Positions 56,266-64,000 of a DNA stretch of 64,000 bases are shown in pieces; the stretch's first letter is position 1; every line of letters starts with the position of its first letter. This stretch comes from Myxococcota bacterium (GTDB lineage Bacteria; Myxococcota_A; UBA9160; SMWR01). The position numbers and the translations under genes are program-made. The notes under the pieces are model-generated. The model did no database searches. It saw only the letters and a list, made by a program, of their open reading frames with translations, and was not told the origin of the DNA. The DNA lies in contig JAKVBI010000010.1 of the NCBI GenBank assembly GCA_022447545.1, positions 301,392-365,391 on the forward strand. The letters run 5' to 3'.

Positions 56266-59200
56266 ATGCTCAGAGGCCTATCCGTGCTCGGCTTTTTGCT
56301 GAGCATTTCGATCACATTGCCGATTCTCGCCGAATCCGGAGGGCACTGGACCTTCGACGAAGGGCAGGGGAGTCATGCAGCCGATCGTCTGGAACGGGCC
56401 GGGACTGCGGAACGGAGCCGTTCCGAGGCGGCCTGGAGCGACGGGGTCTTTGGCTCCGGTGCCGGCTTTTCCCATGAGAACTCAAGCTTTCGGGTTCCGA
56501 CGTCGGGCGCTCTCAATCTGGGGGAGCAGTTCTCCTTGGCCGCCTGGATCCAGCCCTTCCGGTCGGGAACCCAGTACGTGGTCAAAAAAGCTGTCTACGG
56601 ACAAACCGATGGATACGAGCTTTCCCTTTCTTCCCGAGACAGAAGAATCTTCTTCCGCTTCAATCAAGCTTCCAGCCGCAACGACTACAGACTGCTTTCC
56701 GAAACCGGATATCCAACCGACGGCGTTACTTGGATGCATGTCGCTGTCAGCTACGACGGACAGTGGATTCACATGTATGTCGACGGCCGTCTCGAAGATT
56801 CGATCGTGGCTCCCGGACTCGTCATTCCCGAAAATGACGTGGATCTCTGGATCGGTTCAGGTCCTGATGGAAAGAACCCCTTCGAAGGCAACCTCGACGA
56901 CCTGAGGCTCTACGATTTTGCTTTGAGTGCGGAACAGATCGCAGGGCTGACGACGAGTAGCGATGCCATCAGCGCGCCGGAAATCGCCCCACTCCCCGAA
57001 GAGGAAGCCACCGCAATCGGCACTTCGGAACTGCCCAGCAACGCGCCCCCCGGTTTAGCCGAATCTCAGGAAGCCGAAGGACAACCAGAAGCCGACGCCC
57101 CACTGACACGCGATGGACTCCTCGGTGAATGGAACTTTGACGAACAGGGAACCGGGATGGGCTCGGACACGTCGGGGCTGGAACTCCACGGCGACCTCAA
57201 CGGAGTGGCGCAGAGCGTGACCGGGGTCCGCGGGGCTGCCTTCGGGTCCGCGGACGGAAGTGGCTTTCTCGAGGTCAACGCTCCCGACCAACTCGACGTC
57301 GGCGGTGCGATCAGCATCGCGGCTTGGGTTCGTCCAAATGTTCAGGCCACCCAGTACGTGGTAAAGAAAGCGAAGTGGGGCCGTGTCGACGGGTTCGAAT
57401 TGGCGCTCTCGGGTTCCCTCGGGAGAGCCTTCGTACGTTTTAATCAGGCAAGTCTGGGAAACGCCCAACGCCTCGTGGCAACGACCGAATATCCACACGT
57501 CGGCGAGGTTTGGCAGCATCTCGCGGCCACCTTCGACGGGAAATGGATTCGACTCTACGTCGACGGAAAACTGGACGGTGAACTCTGGGCGCCCGACCTC
57601 GTAATCGCCCAAAACGATTTGCCGCTGACTCTCGCTAGCGGATACCGGGGAAAGCATGGTCTTCAGGGAGACCTCGACGAGGTTCGCCTCTACGATCGAG
57701 CTCTTGCCCCAGCCGAGATTCATTCCCTGATGGCCGGTAACACCGCTGCCGCCGAACTCCCCAGCGGATCCGCAACGGGTTCGGATTCCAAAGATCCTCC
57801 CGTCGAGAATGCGGAACCGAACCCGGCTTCTTCGATCGCGGTCGGGTCCCTCGGCGGCAGCGGCAACTCAAACCCCTCGACGACCCAAGAGGCTTCCGAC
57901 TCCGTTGCGAGCCCGGAAAGGCCTTCCGGCGACTCCGTATCGACTGGCGAAGACACCGTGGTGTCGTCCCCTGGAGATTCGTCCGGGACCGAGGACTTGT
58001 CAGCGTCTCCCGTTCTCGATCCAAGCTTGGGCGCGGCGTCGACGGAGTTGCTGGGTATGTGGAACTTCGACGCCGACGATTCGAACCGCATCGTGGATGC
58101 ATCAGGCTTGGAACACCACGGCGACCTACAGGGGACTCGCGAGCCGACTCCTGGAATTCGGGGATCCGGATTCGCGGCCGGCCGGGGGTTGGCCCATGTC
58201 GAAATCCCTCATCGAGAAGCACTGGAAACCGAAGGAGAAATCACTCTCGCAGCGTGGGTCCGACCCACCGCCCACGCCACCCAATACGTGATCAAGAAAT
58301 CCAAGTGGGGGCGTGTGGATGGGTACGAGTTGTCCCTGTCGGGTGGATCTCCGCACCCCTTCGTCCGTTTCAATCAGGCGACTTCAGGCAACGCCTACAA
58401 GCTGGTCGGGAGCTCCACCTATCCCAGGGACGGGTCGTCCTGGCAACATCTGGTCGGCACTTTCGACGGTGAAACGATCCGGCTCTTCGTCGACGGTCAA
58501 CTCGATGCGAGTCAACCCGCCGCGGATCTGAAAATCCGAAAGAATGACCTTCCGCTGTCTCTGGCTTCGGAACCCGGTGGCAACAACGGTCTTCGGGGGG
58601 ACCTCGACGAGGTTCGGATATTCAATCGAGCACTCGAGCTGGAGGAAATACAGCGGCTGATGATGGGCCAGGCCATCGATGAAGTGCCATCCGTCGTCCT
58701 CGAGGAAGATCCGAACGGAACCGACTCGCTCGTCGTCGAGCAACCCATGGACACCGACAATTCTGTCGTGACCGACACCAACGATGGTTTGCCAGCTCCC
58801 GACACATCGAACGGCGCCCCCGAGCCGGTCCCGACCCCCGTTGCCACTCCGACACAACCCTCACCCGAGCTCGGCCCGGATGCTGAGGAAGGAGCTGCGG
58901 ACCCCCAGCCCACCATCTCCACGGAGCTCGATCCAATTGTCGAACCAACCCCCGCAGCATCGGGCCCCACAGAGCCTCTTCCCCGTAAGAAGGTCGGGCA
59001 CTGGACATTCGATCGACCGGAGAATCTCGTGGCCTTCGACAGTTCGGGGCTTGGTCACGATGGATCGATTCAGGGAACCACGTTCGCCGCGGTCCCGGGC
59101 CGTTTCGGCCAGGCACTGGAATTCCGTTCCGGCGACAACCGTATCGAGATCGCCCATGCGAACGCCTTAAACGTGGATTCGGGAATGACTTTGACCGTCT

Positions 59201-62200
59201 GGGTTCGCCCTGAGCGTGAAGCCACGCAATACCTCGTCAAAAAGGCCAAGTACGGAAAAGTGGACGGGTACGAACTCGGTCTTTCTCTCAGTAGCCACCG
59301 CGCCTTTATTCGTTTCAACCAGGCCAGTTCCGGCAATGACTACAAGGTGCTCGCGAGTTCCACCTATCCCACCGATGGTGACCGGTGGCAACACCTGGCT
59401 GCCAGTTTCGACGGGAATGCGATTCGGCTCTACGTAGACGGGCAACTCGAAACCACCCACGATGCCCCCGGTTTGGTAATCGGCCGTAACGATCTCCCCA
59501 TCAGTCTCGGTGCACAACAGGATGGCCGGGGATCGTTCGAAGGTGCCATGGATGACGTTCGGCTGTACGCCGGCGCTCTCGGACCGGACGAGATTCGTCA
59601 GGTGATGGCCGGCCGAACCCTGGGTGCAGATAGTGATGGCGATGGTGTTCCCGATTCTCTGGACCTGTTTCCGTTGGACGCGATGGAGAGTCGTGACCAC
59701 GACGGGGATGGCCTGGGCGACTTGGGCGATCCGGACGACGATAACGATGGGATGCCTGACGTCTGGGAAATCGAATACGCCTTCGATCCCATGGACGATA
59801 GGGATGCAAACCTCGACGCTGACGGCGACGGAATGTCGAATCTCAATGAGTTTCAAACTTCGGGGCACCCACGAGATGGCGACCAAGATGGCATTCGCGA
59901 CAGCGAGGATGCATTTCCGAGGGATTCAACCGAGTGGTCGGACTTCGATGAGGACGGGGTCGGGGACAACTCCGATCCGGATGTCGACGGAGATGGGATG
60001 GACGACGCCTGGGAGTTGCTCTACGAACTCGATCCGCGAGACCCTTCGGATGGGAACTACGATCCAGACCGAGACGAAGCGTCCAACCTTCGAGAATTTC
60101 TAGAAGGCACAGACCCACGCCAGGGAGTTCCGCTGAATGCCCTCGGAATCTGGAGATTTGACGAGGGCGTCGAAAGCACTGTTTACGATGTCTCCGAGCG
60201 GGAACATCACGGTCGCCTAAGCACCCATGTACCCCGCGTGTCCGGTGTCACCGGCCAAGCGCTTGATTTCACGGGAACCACCACGGCGCTTGTCACCGTG
60301 CCTCACAGCGCGGATTTCGAAAACGCAAAACATTGGACTCTGGCTGCCTGGATTCGCCCCGTCGCCCGCAAGACACAGTTCATCATCAGCAAATTGGAAT
60401 ACGGATTCCGAGATGGGATCGAATTGTCCCTTTCTGGACCCACGGGCCTACCCTACGTACGCTTCAACCAGGCGAGTCGCGGTAACGATTTCAAGATCTT
60501 CGGAGCCACTCGTTATCCGACGGACGGCCTCACGTGGATACACGTGGCAGCAACCTTCGATGGTGAAAACATCACCTTCTACACCAACGGTGTGGCAGAG
60601 ACGGTTGTCGCCGCGCCGGACTTGATCGTCGGAAACAACACCCGCCCGCTTTCCATCGGGGCATCTAGCTCTGGAAAGAACCCCTTCGATGGTGCCCTCG
60701 ACGATGTTCGGATCTACGCTCGCGGATTGTCTTCAAGTGAGATCGATCGAATTCGGCGTGGGGATCTGCTTCTTTCAGATCCAGAGGAACTCAGCGGCGG
60801 ACCCGGCACAACCCAGGAACCAGCCGAAATCGTTCAAACCGTGGATCCCACCCACGTGACCGTTCCATCGGACTCCCTGGACCTCTCGCCGGGTGAACTC
60901 GAGCAAGAAACGAACGGCTCGTCGCTCGAAACAGCGTCGCTAGAGTCGGATGAATCCCGCCCGGAGCAAGACGACTCTTCTGAGTCCCCGGGCCTGCCTC
61001 TCACCGATGACCTCTCAGGCGAACGCGAGGGGCGCCATGAGGTCGGAATCTGGCAGTTCAACGAGGGAGTCGGCAGATTCATTGGCGATGCTTCGGGGCG
61101 TGGAAACGATGGAGAGTTCAAGGTCAAAGGGGAAGCCCCGATCTGGACTCCCGGAGTGTTCGGGAACGCTCTCGAATTCGATGGAAGCGGTTCACGAGTC
61201 ACGGTCGCCGATTCCGACAGTTTGGACACCGCGCACGAATTCACGCTGTCCACCTGGATTCGGCCGTCGAAGCGGGGGACCCAGTATGTAGTGAGCAAAT
61301 CCGAGTCCGATGATATCGACGGGATTGAAATTTCCCTGTCGGGCTACCAGGGAGTCCCCTTTGTGCGAGTGTCCCGTGCCTCGCGAGGGAACGACTTCAA
61401 GCTCTACGCGACCTCCCACTACCCGACAGACGGAACGACCTGGATGCACGTCGCCGGCGTGTTCGATGGCAGGATGCTCCGTATCTACATCAACGGCGTG
61501 CTTGAAGCGGAACGTTTGGCCGAAGATCTCGTCCTTCCAGTCAACGATTGCCCGATTTCAATAGGAGCGGGGTCTCGGGGTGAGATGGGCGTTCTCGGCG
61601 GGGTCGACGACGTGCGCCTCTATCGCCGAGCGCTCGATCCGAGAGAGCTACAGGAAGTGTTGGTCGGACGAGAAGTCCACATCGATACAGACGGAGATGG
61701 CGTCGTCGACATCGAAGATGCCTTCCCACTGGACGCATCGGAATTCTCGGACCTCGACTCCGACGGAGTGGGGGACGGGACGGACTCAGACATTGACGGG
61801 GATGGCATCCCCAATGTTTTCGAAAGAGACCACGGTCTCGACGCCCTGGATCCATCCGACGCCCTGACGGACCCCGACCTCGATGGCATCGCCAGTCTTC
61901 GCGAATACGAACTGGGAACACACCCGACCGATCGAGATGGCGATGGAGTCGGCGATGCAAGGGATGCATTTCCGTCGGATCCGTCTGAGAATTCGGACAT
62001 TGATGGCGACGGGATCGGCGATGAGGCCGACCGCGACGACGATGGCGATGGCATGTTCGACAGCTGGGAGATCAGTCACGGGCTCGACCCGCACTCTAGC
62101 CAGGATGCCTCAACGGATTCCGATGGAGATGGAATCTCGAACCGGGAAGAATTTGATCAAGGAACGGATCCGCGAATCAACCCGCGCTTGTTCCTCACGG

Positions 62201-64000
62201 GCAGTTGGGGATTCAACGAAGGGACCGGAGAGACCTTTGCAGACGATTCGAATCGTGGAAATCCAGGTGTATTGGGGACCGGTGTGAACTGGGCCCTTGG
62301 GGTGGGCGGATCCAGCCTCGAACTCTCCCCAAACGCCGAACCCGCATGGGTACCCACGGCTGCTGGATTGTCCCTGGTGCAGCGATTCACGACCATGGCC
62401 TGGGTAAAGCCCAATGCGACTGGACGTCAGACGGTCATTTCCCACCTGGGATCCTCAACAGGCCAGGGATACACGGTCGGGCTGACCGATCAGGGGCATG
62501 CCTTCGTGAACATCGTGAACGGCGACGGCCAACCGACCGTGGAAGTCAGAACTCCCGAGCCCCTTCTGGCCGATGGGAAGCGCTGGATCCACTTGGCGGC
62601 CCGCCGAGACGACGAAACGCTGACACTATTCGTCGACGGAATTGCCGTCGAATCGGCCCTCCACTCAGGTGGCACTCTGGAGACAGGTCCCTCGTCGATC
62701 AGCCTGGGCGGTGGAGGTTCCGGCGAGTTCATGTTCCATGGATCTCTCGATGCGGTCCACCTCTACTCCGAAGCTCTCCGAGACGCCGAGATCAGATTGG
62801 TCATGTCCGTGGACGTCGTTCCCGATTGGGATGGTGACGGCCATGAAGACCTCGCCGATGCCTTCCCGAGGGACCCTACGGAGTGGTTCGATGCAGATGG
62901 TGACGGGACGGGTGATCACGCTGATCCCGACGACGACAACGATGGCATGTCCGACGAATTCGAGCGCTTCTATGGTCTCGATCCACTGGATGCTCGAGAT
63001 GGATCGCTCGATTCCGATGGCGACGGTACGACAAACTTCGAGGAATCACTGTTCGGAACCGATCCCCGTGACGACATCGTCTACGGCAACGTCGGTACCT
63101 GGTACATGAACGAAGGCGCCGGCAACACACTGATTGACAGTTCCCCCTGGTCGAACCACGGAACGCTCGGAACCACCGCGATCCTGGAGGAGGGGACACT
63201 CTCACTTCTCGGAGCCGGGGCCGGCGCCATCATCGAACCGCATCGATCCCTCGATGCGACGACGGAATTGAGTCTGGCGGCGTGGGTCTCGCCCACAGGG
63301 ATCCTCGATCAGAGTCTGATCACCAAGGGTTCGAACGGGACGATCAACGGCTATGAACTTGGCCTCGATCGCCTGGGTCGATCCTTCATACGCATCAATG
63401 GTGCAACCGAGGGTGACCGGAATGCGGCGTACTCCAAGAGTTCCTACCCCGCGGATGGGTTGAGTTGGATGCACATCGCGGCGACTTTCGATGGCACTGA
63501 GATGAAGCTCTACGTAAACGGGCACCTTGAAACTCAGATCTCTCGACCCGGCCTGAAAGTCGCCCGAAACGAACTTCCCTTGCAGTTGGGAGGGAGCGGA
63601 GAGAACGGAAACGGCTATCGCGGGCGTCTGGATCACATGGCCGTCTACGATATTGCCCTCACTGGAGAAGAAATCCGCGAACTGATGGCCATCGAGCACC
63701 TTCCCGCACTCGACAGCTGGAAAGTGCATCCAAATGAAATCAGCCGCACGAGCACCGATACCCGGGACAAGCCCCAGTCGAAGGTCTGGAGGCACCGCGG
63801 CCAATGGTGGGGCGTCTGGCCCGACAGCTCTGGAACCTGGGTATGGCGCCTGGATGGAGACGAGTGGACAAAGGAGTTGGAGGTCTCAGCACAGACGCTC
63901 ACGCATGCAGATTATGTGATCGAGGAGGCAACCGGTCTGGTTCATCTGGTTCTGGTAGCTGGCGAGGACACCACCCTCGTCAGCATTGAACCCATCAGCG
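56266..64000 (+). CDS. Giant secreted LamG / calcium-repeat protein (5' part, runs off the window)
   Basis: Open from ATG 56266 with no stop through 64000: 2578 codons, 3' end outside. Residues 1-22 are a signal peptide (VLGFLLSISITLPILA). Eight LamG/concanavalin-A-like domains follow, about 26-228, 285-490, 596-800, 911-1116, 1293-1497, 1593-1800, 1979-2178 and 2276-2475. Most repeat TQYVVKK, FVRFNQAS, YPTDGxxWxHVAxxFDG and LYVDGxLE. Three blocks of DxDxDGxxD calcium-type repeats lie at about 1122-1285, 1806-1970 and 2180-2268. Acidic, Pro/Ser-rich linkers separate the first domains. After residue 2484 a new segment starts (KVWRHRGQWWGVWPDSSGTW). The ribosome-binding site (GGAACG) is weak. 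A surface adhesin or matrix protein is the likely role, by architecture only. Confidence 0.9.
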   Translation, partial: MLRGLSVLGFLLSISITLPILAESGGHWTFDEGQGSHAADRLERAGTAERSRSEAAWSDGVFGSGAGFSHENSSFRVPTSGALNLGEQFSLAAWIQPFRSGTQYVVKKAVYGQTDGYELSLSSRDRRIFFRFNQASSRNDYRLLSETGYPTDGVTWMHVAVSYDGQWIHMYVDGRLEDSIVAPGLVIPENDVDLWIGSGPDGKNPFEGNLDDLRLYDFALSAEQIAGLTTSSDAISAPEIAPLPEEEATAIGTSELPSNAPPGLAESQEAEGQPEADAPLTRDGLLGEWNFDEQGTGMGSDTSGLELHGDLNGVAQSVTGVRGAAFGSADGSGFLEVNAPDQLDVGGAISIAAWVRPNVQATQYVVKKAKWGRVDGFELALSGSLGRAFVRFNQASLGNAQRLVATTEYPHVGEVWQHLAATFDGKWIRLYVDGKLDGELWAPDLVIAQNDLPLTLASGYRGKHGLQGDLDEVRLYDRALAPAEIHSLMAGNTAAAELPSGSATGSDSKDPPVENAEPNPASSIAVGSLGGSGNSNPSTTQEASDSVASPERPSGDSVSTGEDTVVSSPGDSSGTEDLSASPVLDPSLGAASTELLGMWNFDADDSNRIVDASGLEHHGDLQGTREPTPGIRGSGFAAGRGLAHVEIPHREALETEGEITLAAWVRPTAHATQYVIKKSKWGRVDGYELSLSGGSPHPFVRFNQATSGNAYKLVGSSTYPRDGSSWQHLVGTFDGETIRLFVDGQLDASQPAADLKIRKNDLPLSLASEPGGNNGLRGDLDEVRIFNRALELEEIQRLMMGQAIDEVPSVVLEEDPNGTDSLVVEQPMDTDNSVVTDTNDGLPAPDTSNGAPEPVPTPVATPTQPSPELGPDAEEGAADPQPTISTELDPIVEPTPAASGPTEPLPRKKVGHWTFDRPENLVAFDSSGLGHDGSIQGTTFAAVPGRFGQALEFRSGDNRIEIAHANALNVDSGMTLTVWVRPEREATQYLVKKAKYGKVDGYELGLSLSSHRAFIRFNQASSGNDYKVLASSTYPTDGDRWQHLAASFDGNAIRLYVDGQLETTHDAPGLVIGRNDLPISLGAQQDGRGSFEGAMDDVRLYAGALGPDEIRQVMAGRTLGADSDGDGVPDSLDLFPLDAMESRDHDGDGLGDLGDPDDDNDGMPDVWEIEYAFDPMDDRDANLDADGDGMSNLNEFQTSGHPRDGDQDGIRDSEDAFPRDSTEWSDFDEDGVGDNSDPDVDGDGMDDAWELLYELDPRDPSDGNYDPDRDEASNLREFLEGTDPRQGVPLNALGIWRFDEGVESTVYDVSEREHHGRLSTHVPRVSGVTGQALDFTGTTTALVTVPHSADFENAKHWTLAAWIRPVARKTQFIISKLEYGFRDGIELSLSGPTGLPYVRFNQASRGNDFKIFGATRYPTDGLTWIHVAATFDGENITFYTNGVAETVVAAPDLIVGNNTRPLSIGASSSGKNPFDGALDDVRIYARGLSSSEIDRIRRGDLLLSDPEELSGGPGTTQEPAEIVQTVDPTHVTVPSDSLDLSPGELEQETNGSSLETASLESDESRPEQDDSSESPGLPLTDDLSGEREGRHEVGIWQFNEGVGRFIGDASGRGNDGEFKVKGEAPIWTPGVFGNALEFDGSGSRVTVADSDSLDTAHEFTLSTWIRPSKRGTQYVVSKSESDDIDGIEISLSGYQGVPFVRVSRASRGNDFKLYATSHYPTDGTTWMHVAGVFDGRMLRIYINGVLEAERLAEDLVLPVNDCPISIGAGSRGEMGVLGGVDDVRLYRRALDPRELQEVLVGREVHIDTDGDGVVDIEDAFPLDASEFSDLDSDGVGDGTDSDIDGDGIPNVFERDHGLDALDPSDALTDPDLDGIASLREYELGTHPTDRDGDGVGDARDAFPSDPSENSDIDGDGIGDEADRDDDGDGMFDSWEISHGLDPHSSQDASTDSDGDGISNREEFDQGTDPRINPRLFLTGSWGFNEGTGETFADDSNRGNPGVLGTGVNWALGVGGSSLELSPNAEPAWVPTAAGLSLVQRFTTMAWVKPNATGRQTVISHLGSSTGQGYTVGLTDQGHAFVNIVNGDGQPTVEVRTPEPLLADGKRWIHLAARRDDETLTLFVDGIAVESALHSGGTLETGPSSISLGGGGSGEFMFHGSLDAVHLYSEALRDAEIRLVMSVDVVPDWDGDGHEDLADAFPRDPTEWFDADGDGTGDHADPDDDNDGMSDEFERFYGLDPLDARDGSLDSDGDGTTNFEESLFGTDPRDDIVYGNVGTWYMNEGAGNTLIDSSPWSNHGTLGTTAILEEGTLSLLGAGAGAIIEPHRSLDATTELSLAAWVSPTGILDQSLITKGSNGTINGYELGLDRLGRSFIRINGATEGDRNAAYSKSSYPADGLSWMHIAATFDGTEMKLYVNGHLETQISRPGLKVARNELPLQLGGSGENGNGYRGRLDHMAVYDIALTGEEIRELMAIEHLPALDSWKVHPNEISRTSTDTRDKPQSKVWRHRGQWWGVWPDSSGTWVWRLDGDEWTKELEVSAQTLTHADYVIEEATGLVHLVLVAGEDTTLVSIEPIS
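59629..60120 (+). repeat. Calcium-type (thrombospondin type 3-like) repeat block 1
   Basis: Codons about 1122-1285 encode runs such as DSDGDGVPD, DHDGDGLGD, DDDNDGMPDVWE, DADGDGMSNLNEF and DFDEDGVGD. Asp at alternate positions with Gly-Asp turns is the pattern of calcium-binding thrombospondin type 3 repeats. The block separates LamG 4 and 5. Confidence 0.85.
61681..62175 (+). repeat. Calcium-type repeat block 2
   Basis: Codons about 1806-1970, between LamG 6 and 7, with DTDGDGVVDIEDAFPLD, DLDSDGVGDGTDSDIDGDGI, DRDGDGVGDARDAFPSD and DSDGDGISNREEF. The unit DxDGDGxxDxxDxFPxDxxE is shared with blocks 1 and 3, so the blocks arose from one another. Confidence 0.85.
62806..63069 (+). repeat. Calcium-type repeat block 3
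   Basis: Codons about 2181-2268, between LamG 7 and 8, with DWDGDGHEDLADAFPRDPTE, DADGDGTGDHADPDDDNDGM and DSDGDGTTNFEESLFGTDP. It is about half the length of the other two blocks. Confidence 0.85.

Larger units (their letters stand above)
56341..63690 (+). repeat. Eight-fold LamG-coding repeat
   Basis: Units at about 56341-56949, 57118-57735, 58051-58665, 58996-59613, 60142-60756, 61042-61665, 62200-62799 and 63091-63690, each near 600-620 bases. Units 1-5 share FNQA in the same relative place, unit 6 has VSRASRGND and unit 8 INGATEGDR there, and unit 7 lacks the motif and is the most diverged. Conservation at the protein level with differing codons suggests old duplication rather than a recent expansion. 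Confidence 0.85.

Noticed and set aside
56375-56905. Several plus-strand frames of 60-180 codons in another register inside 56266-64000, and minus-strand frames of similar length
   Set aside because: They all lie within the continuous LamG frame, which shows repeated domain motifs; the others are out-of-register shadows.

Overview
This window comes from the chromosome of a GC-rich Gram-negative bacterium, most likely a deltaproteobacterial or Myxococcota-like lineage. I infer this from gene order and content: diadenylate cyclase tail-cdaR-glmM followed by nnr-tsaE-lysC; infC-rpmI-rplT-pheS-pheT-ihfA-merR; an MglA-type GTPase; an NlpD-like LysM lipoprotein beside pcm; and an infC gene that appears to start at AUC, as reported for the Myxococcus xanthus IF3 gene. 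No species can be named. I see no insertion sequence, integrase, phage module, CRISPR array or rRNA operon.

Positions 1-11419 are a dense plus-strand run of housekeeping genes, many with 1-8 base overlaps: c-di-AMP and cell-wall precursor genes (cdaA tail, cdaR, glmM), metabolite repair (nnr), tRNA modification (tsaE, mnmA), aspartate kinase (lysC), a helix-hairpin-helix protein, a YihY-type membrane protein, cysteine desulfurase, rnc and era. Positions 11448-13139 hold a minus-strand multi-pass membrane protein of unknown role. From 13185 to 20334 a MerR regulator precedes a fused acyl-CoA mutase (icmF), methylmalonyl-CoA mutase and its MeaB chaperone, forming a cobalamin-dependent acyl-CoA isomerisation module. 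An MglA-like GTPase, ribBA and a MoxR/CoxE-type pair follow. A 503-base intergenic region (25183-25685) contains unusually strong nested inverted repeats.

Positions 25686-34819 carry miaB, guaB, guaA, dnaE and a secreted protein. Positions 34867-41998 carry tRNA-Val, the infC-rpmI-rplT-pheST-ihfA-merR block and a membrane-anchored AAA ATPase. After tRNA-Pro (42034-42110) the content shifts to envelope and surface functions: a four-part fusion protein (TMTC-like GT-C, TPR, SH3-like, leucine-rich repeats) coupled to an exported methyltransferase, a UDP-glucuronate decarboxylase, pcm and nlpD, glycosyltransferases, a CPBP protease, a GlpD-like enzyme, a methyltransferase and a sugar-nucleotide epimerase.

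From 56266 to the right edge one open reading frame continues without a stop for 2578 codons. It encodes a secreted protein with eight LamG-type lectin domains interspersed with three blocks of thrombospondin-type-3-like calcium-binding repeats. It is preceded by a strikingly AT-rich promoter region. Domain and family calls are from reading the translations; no database search was possible.
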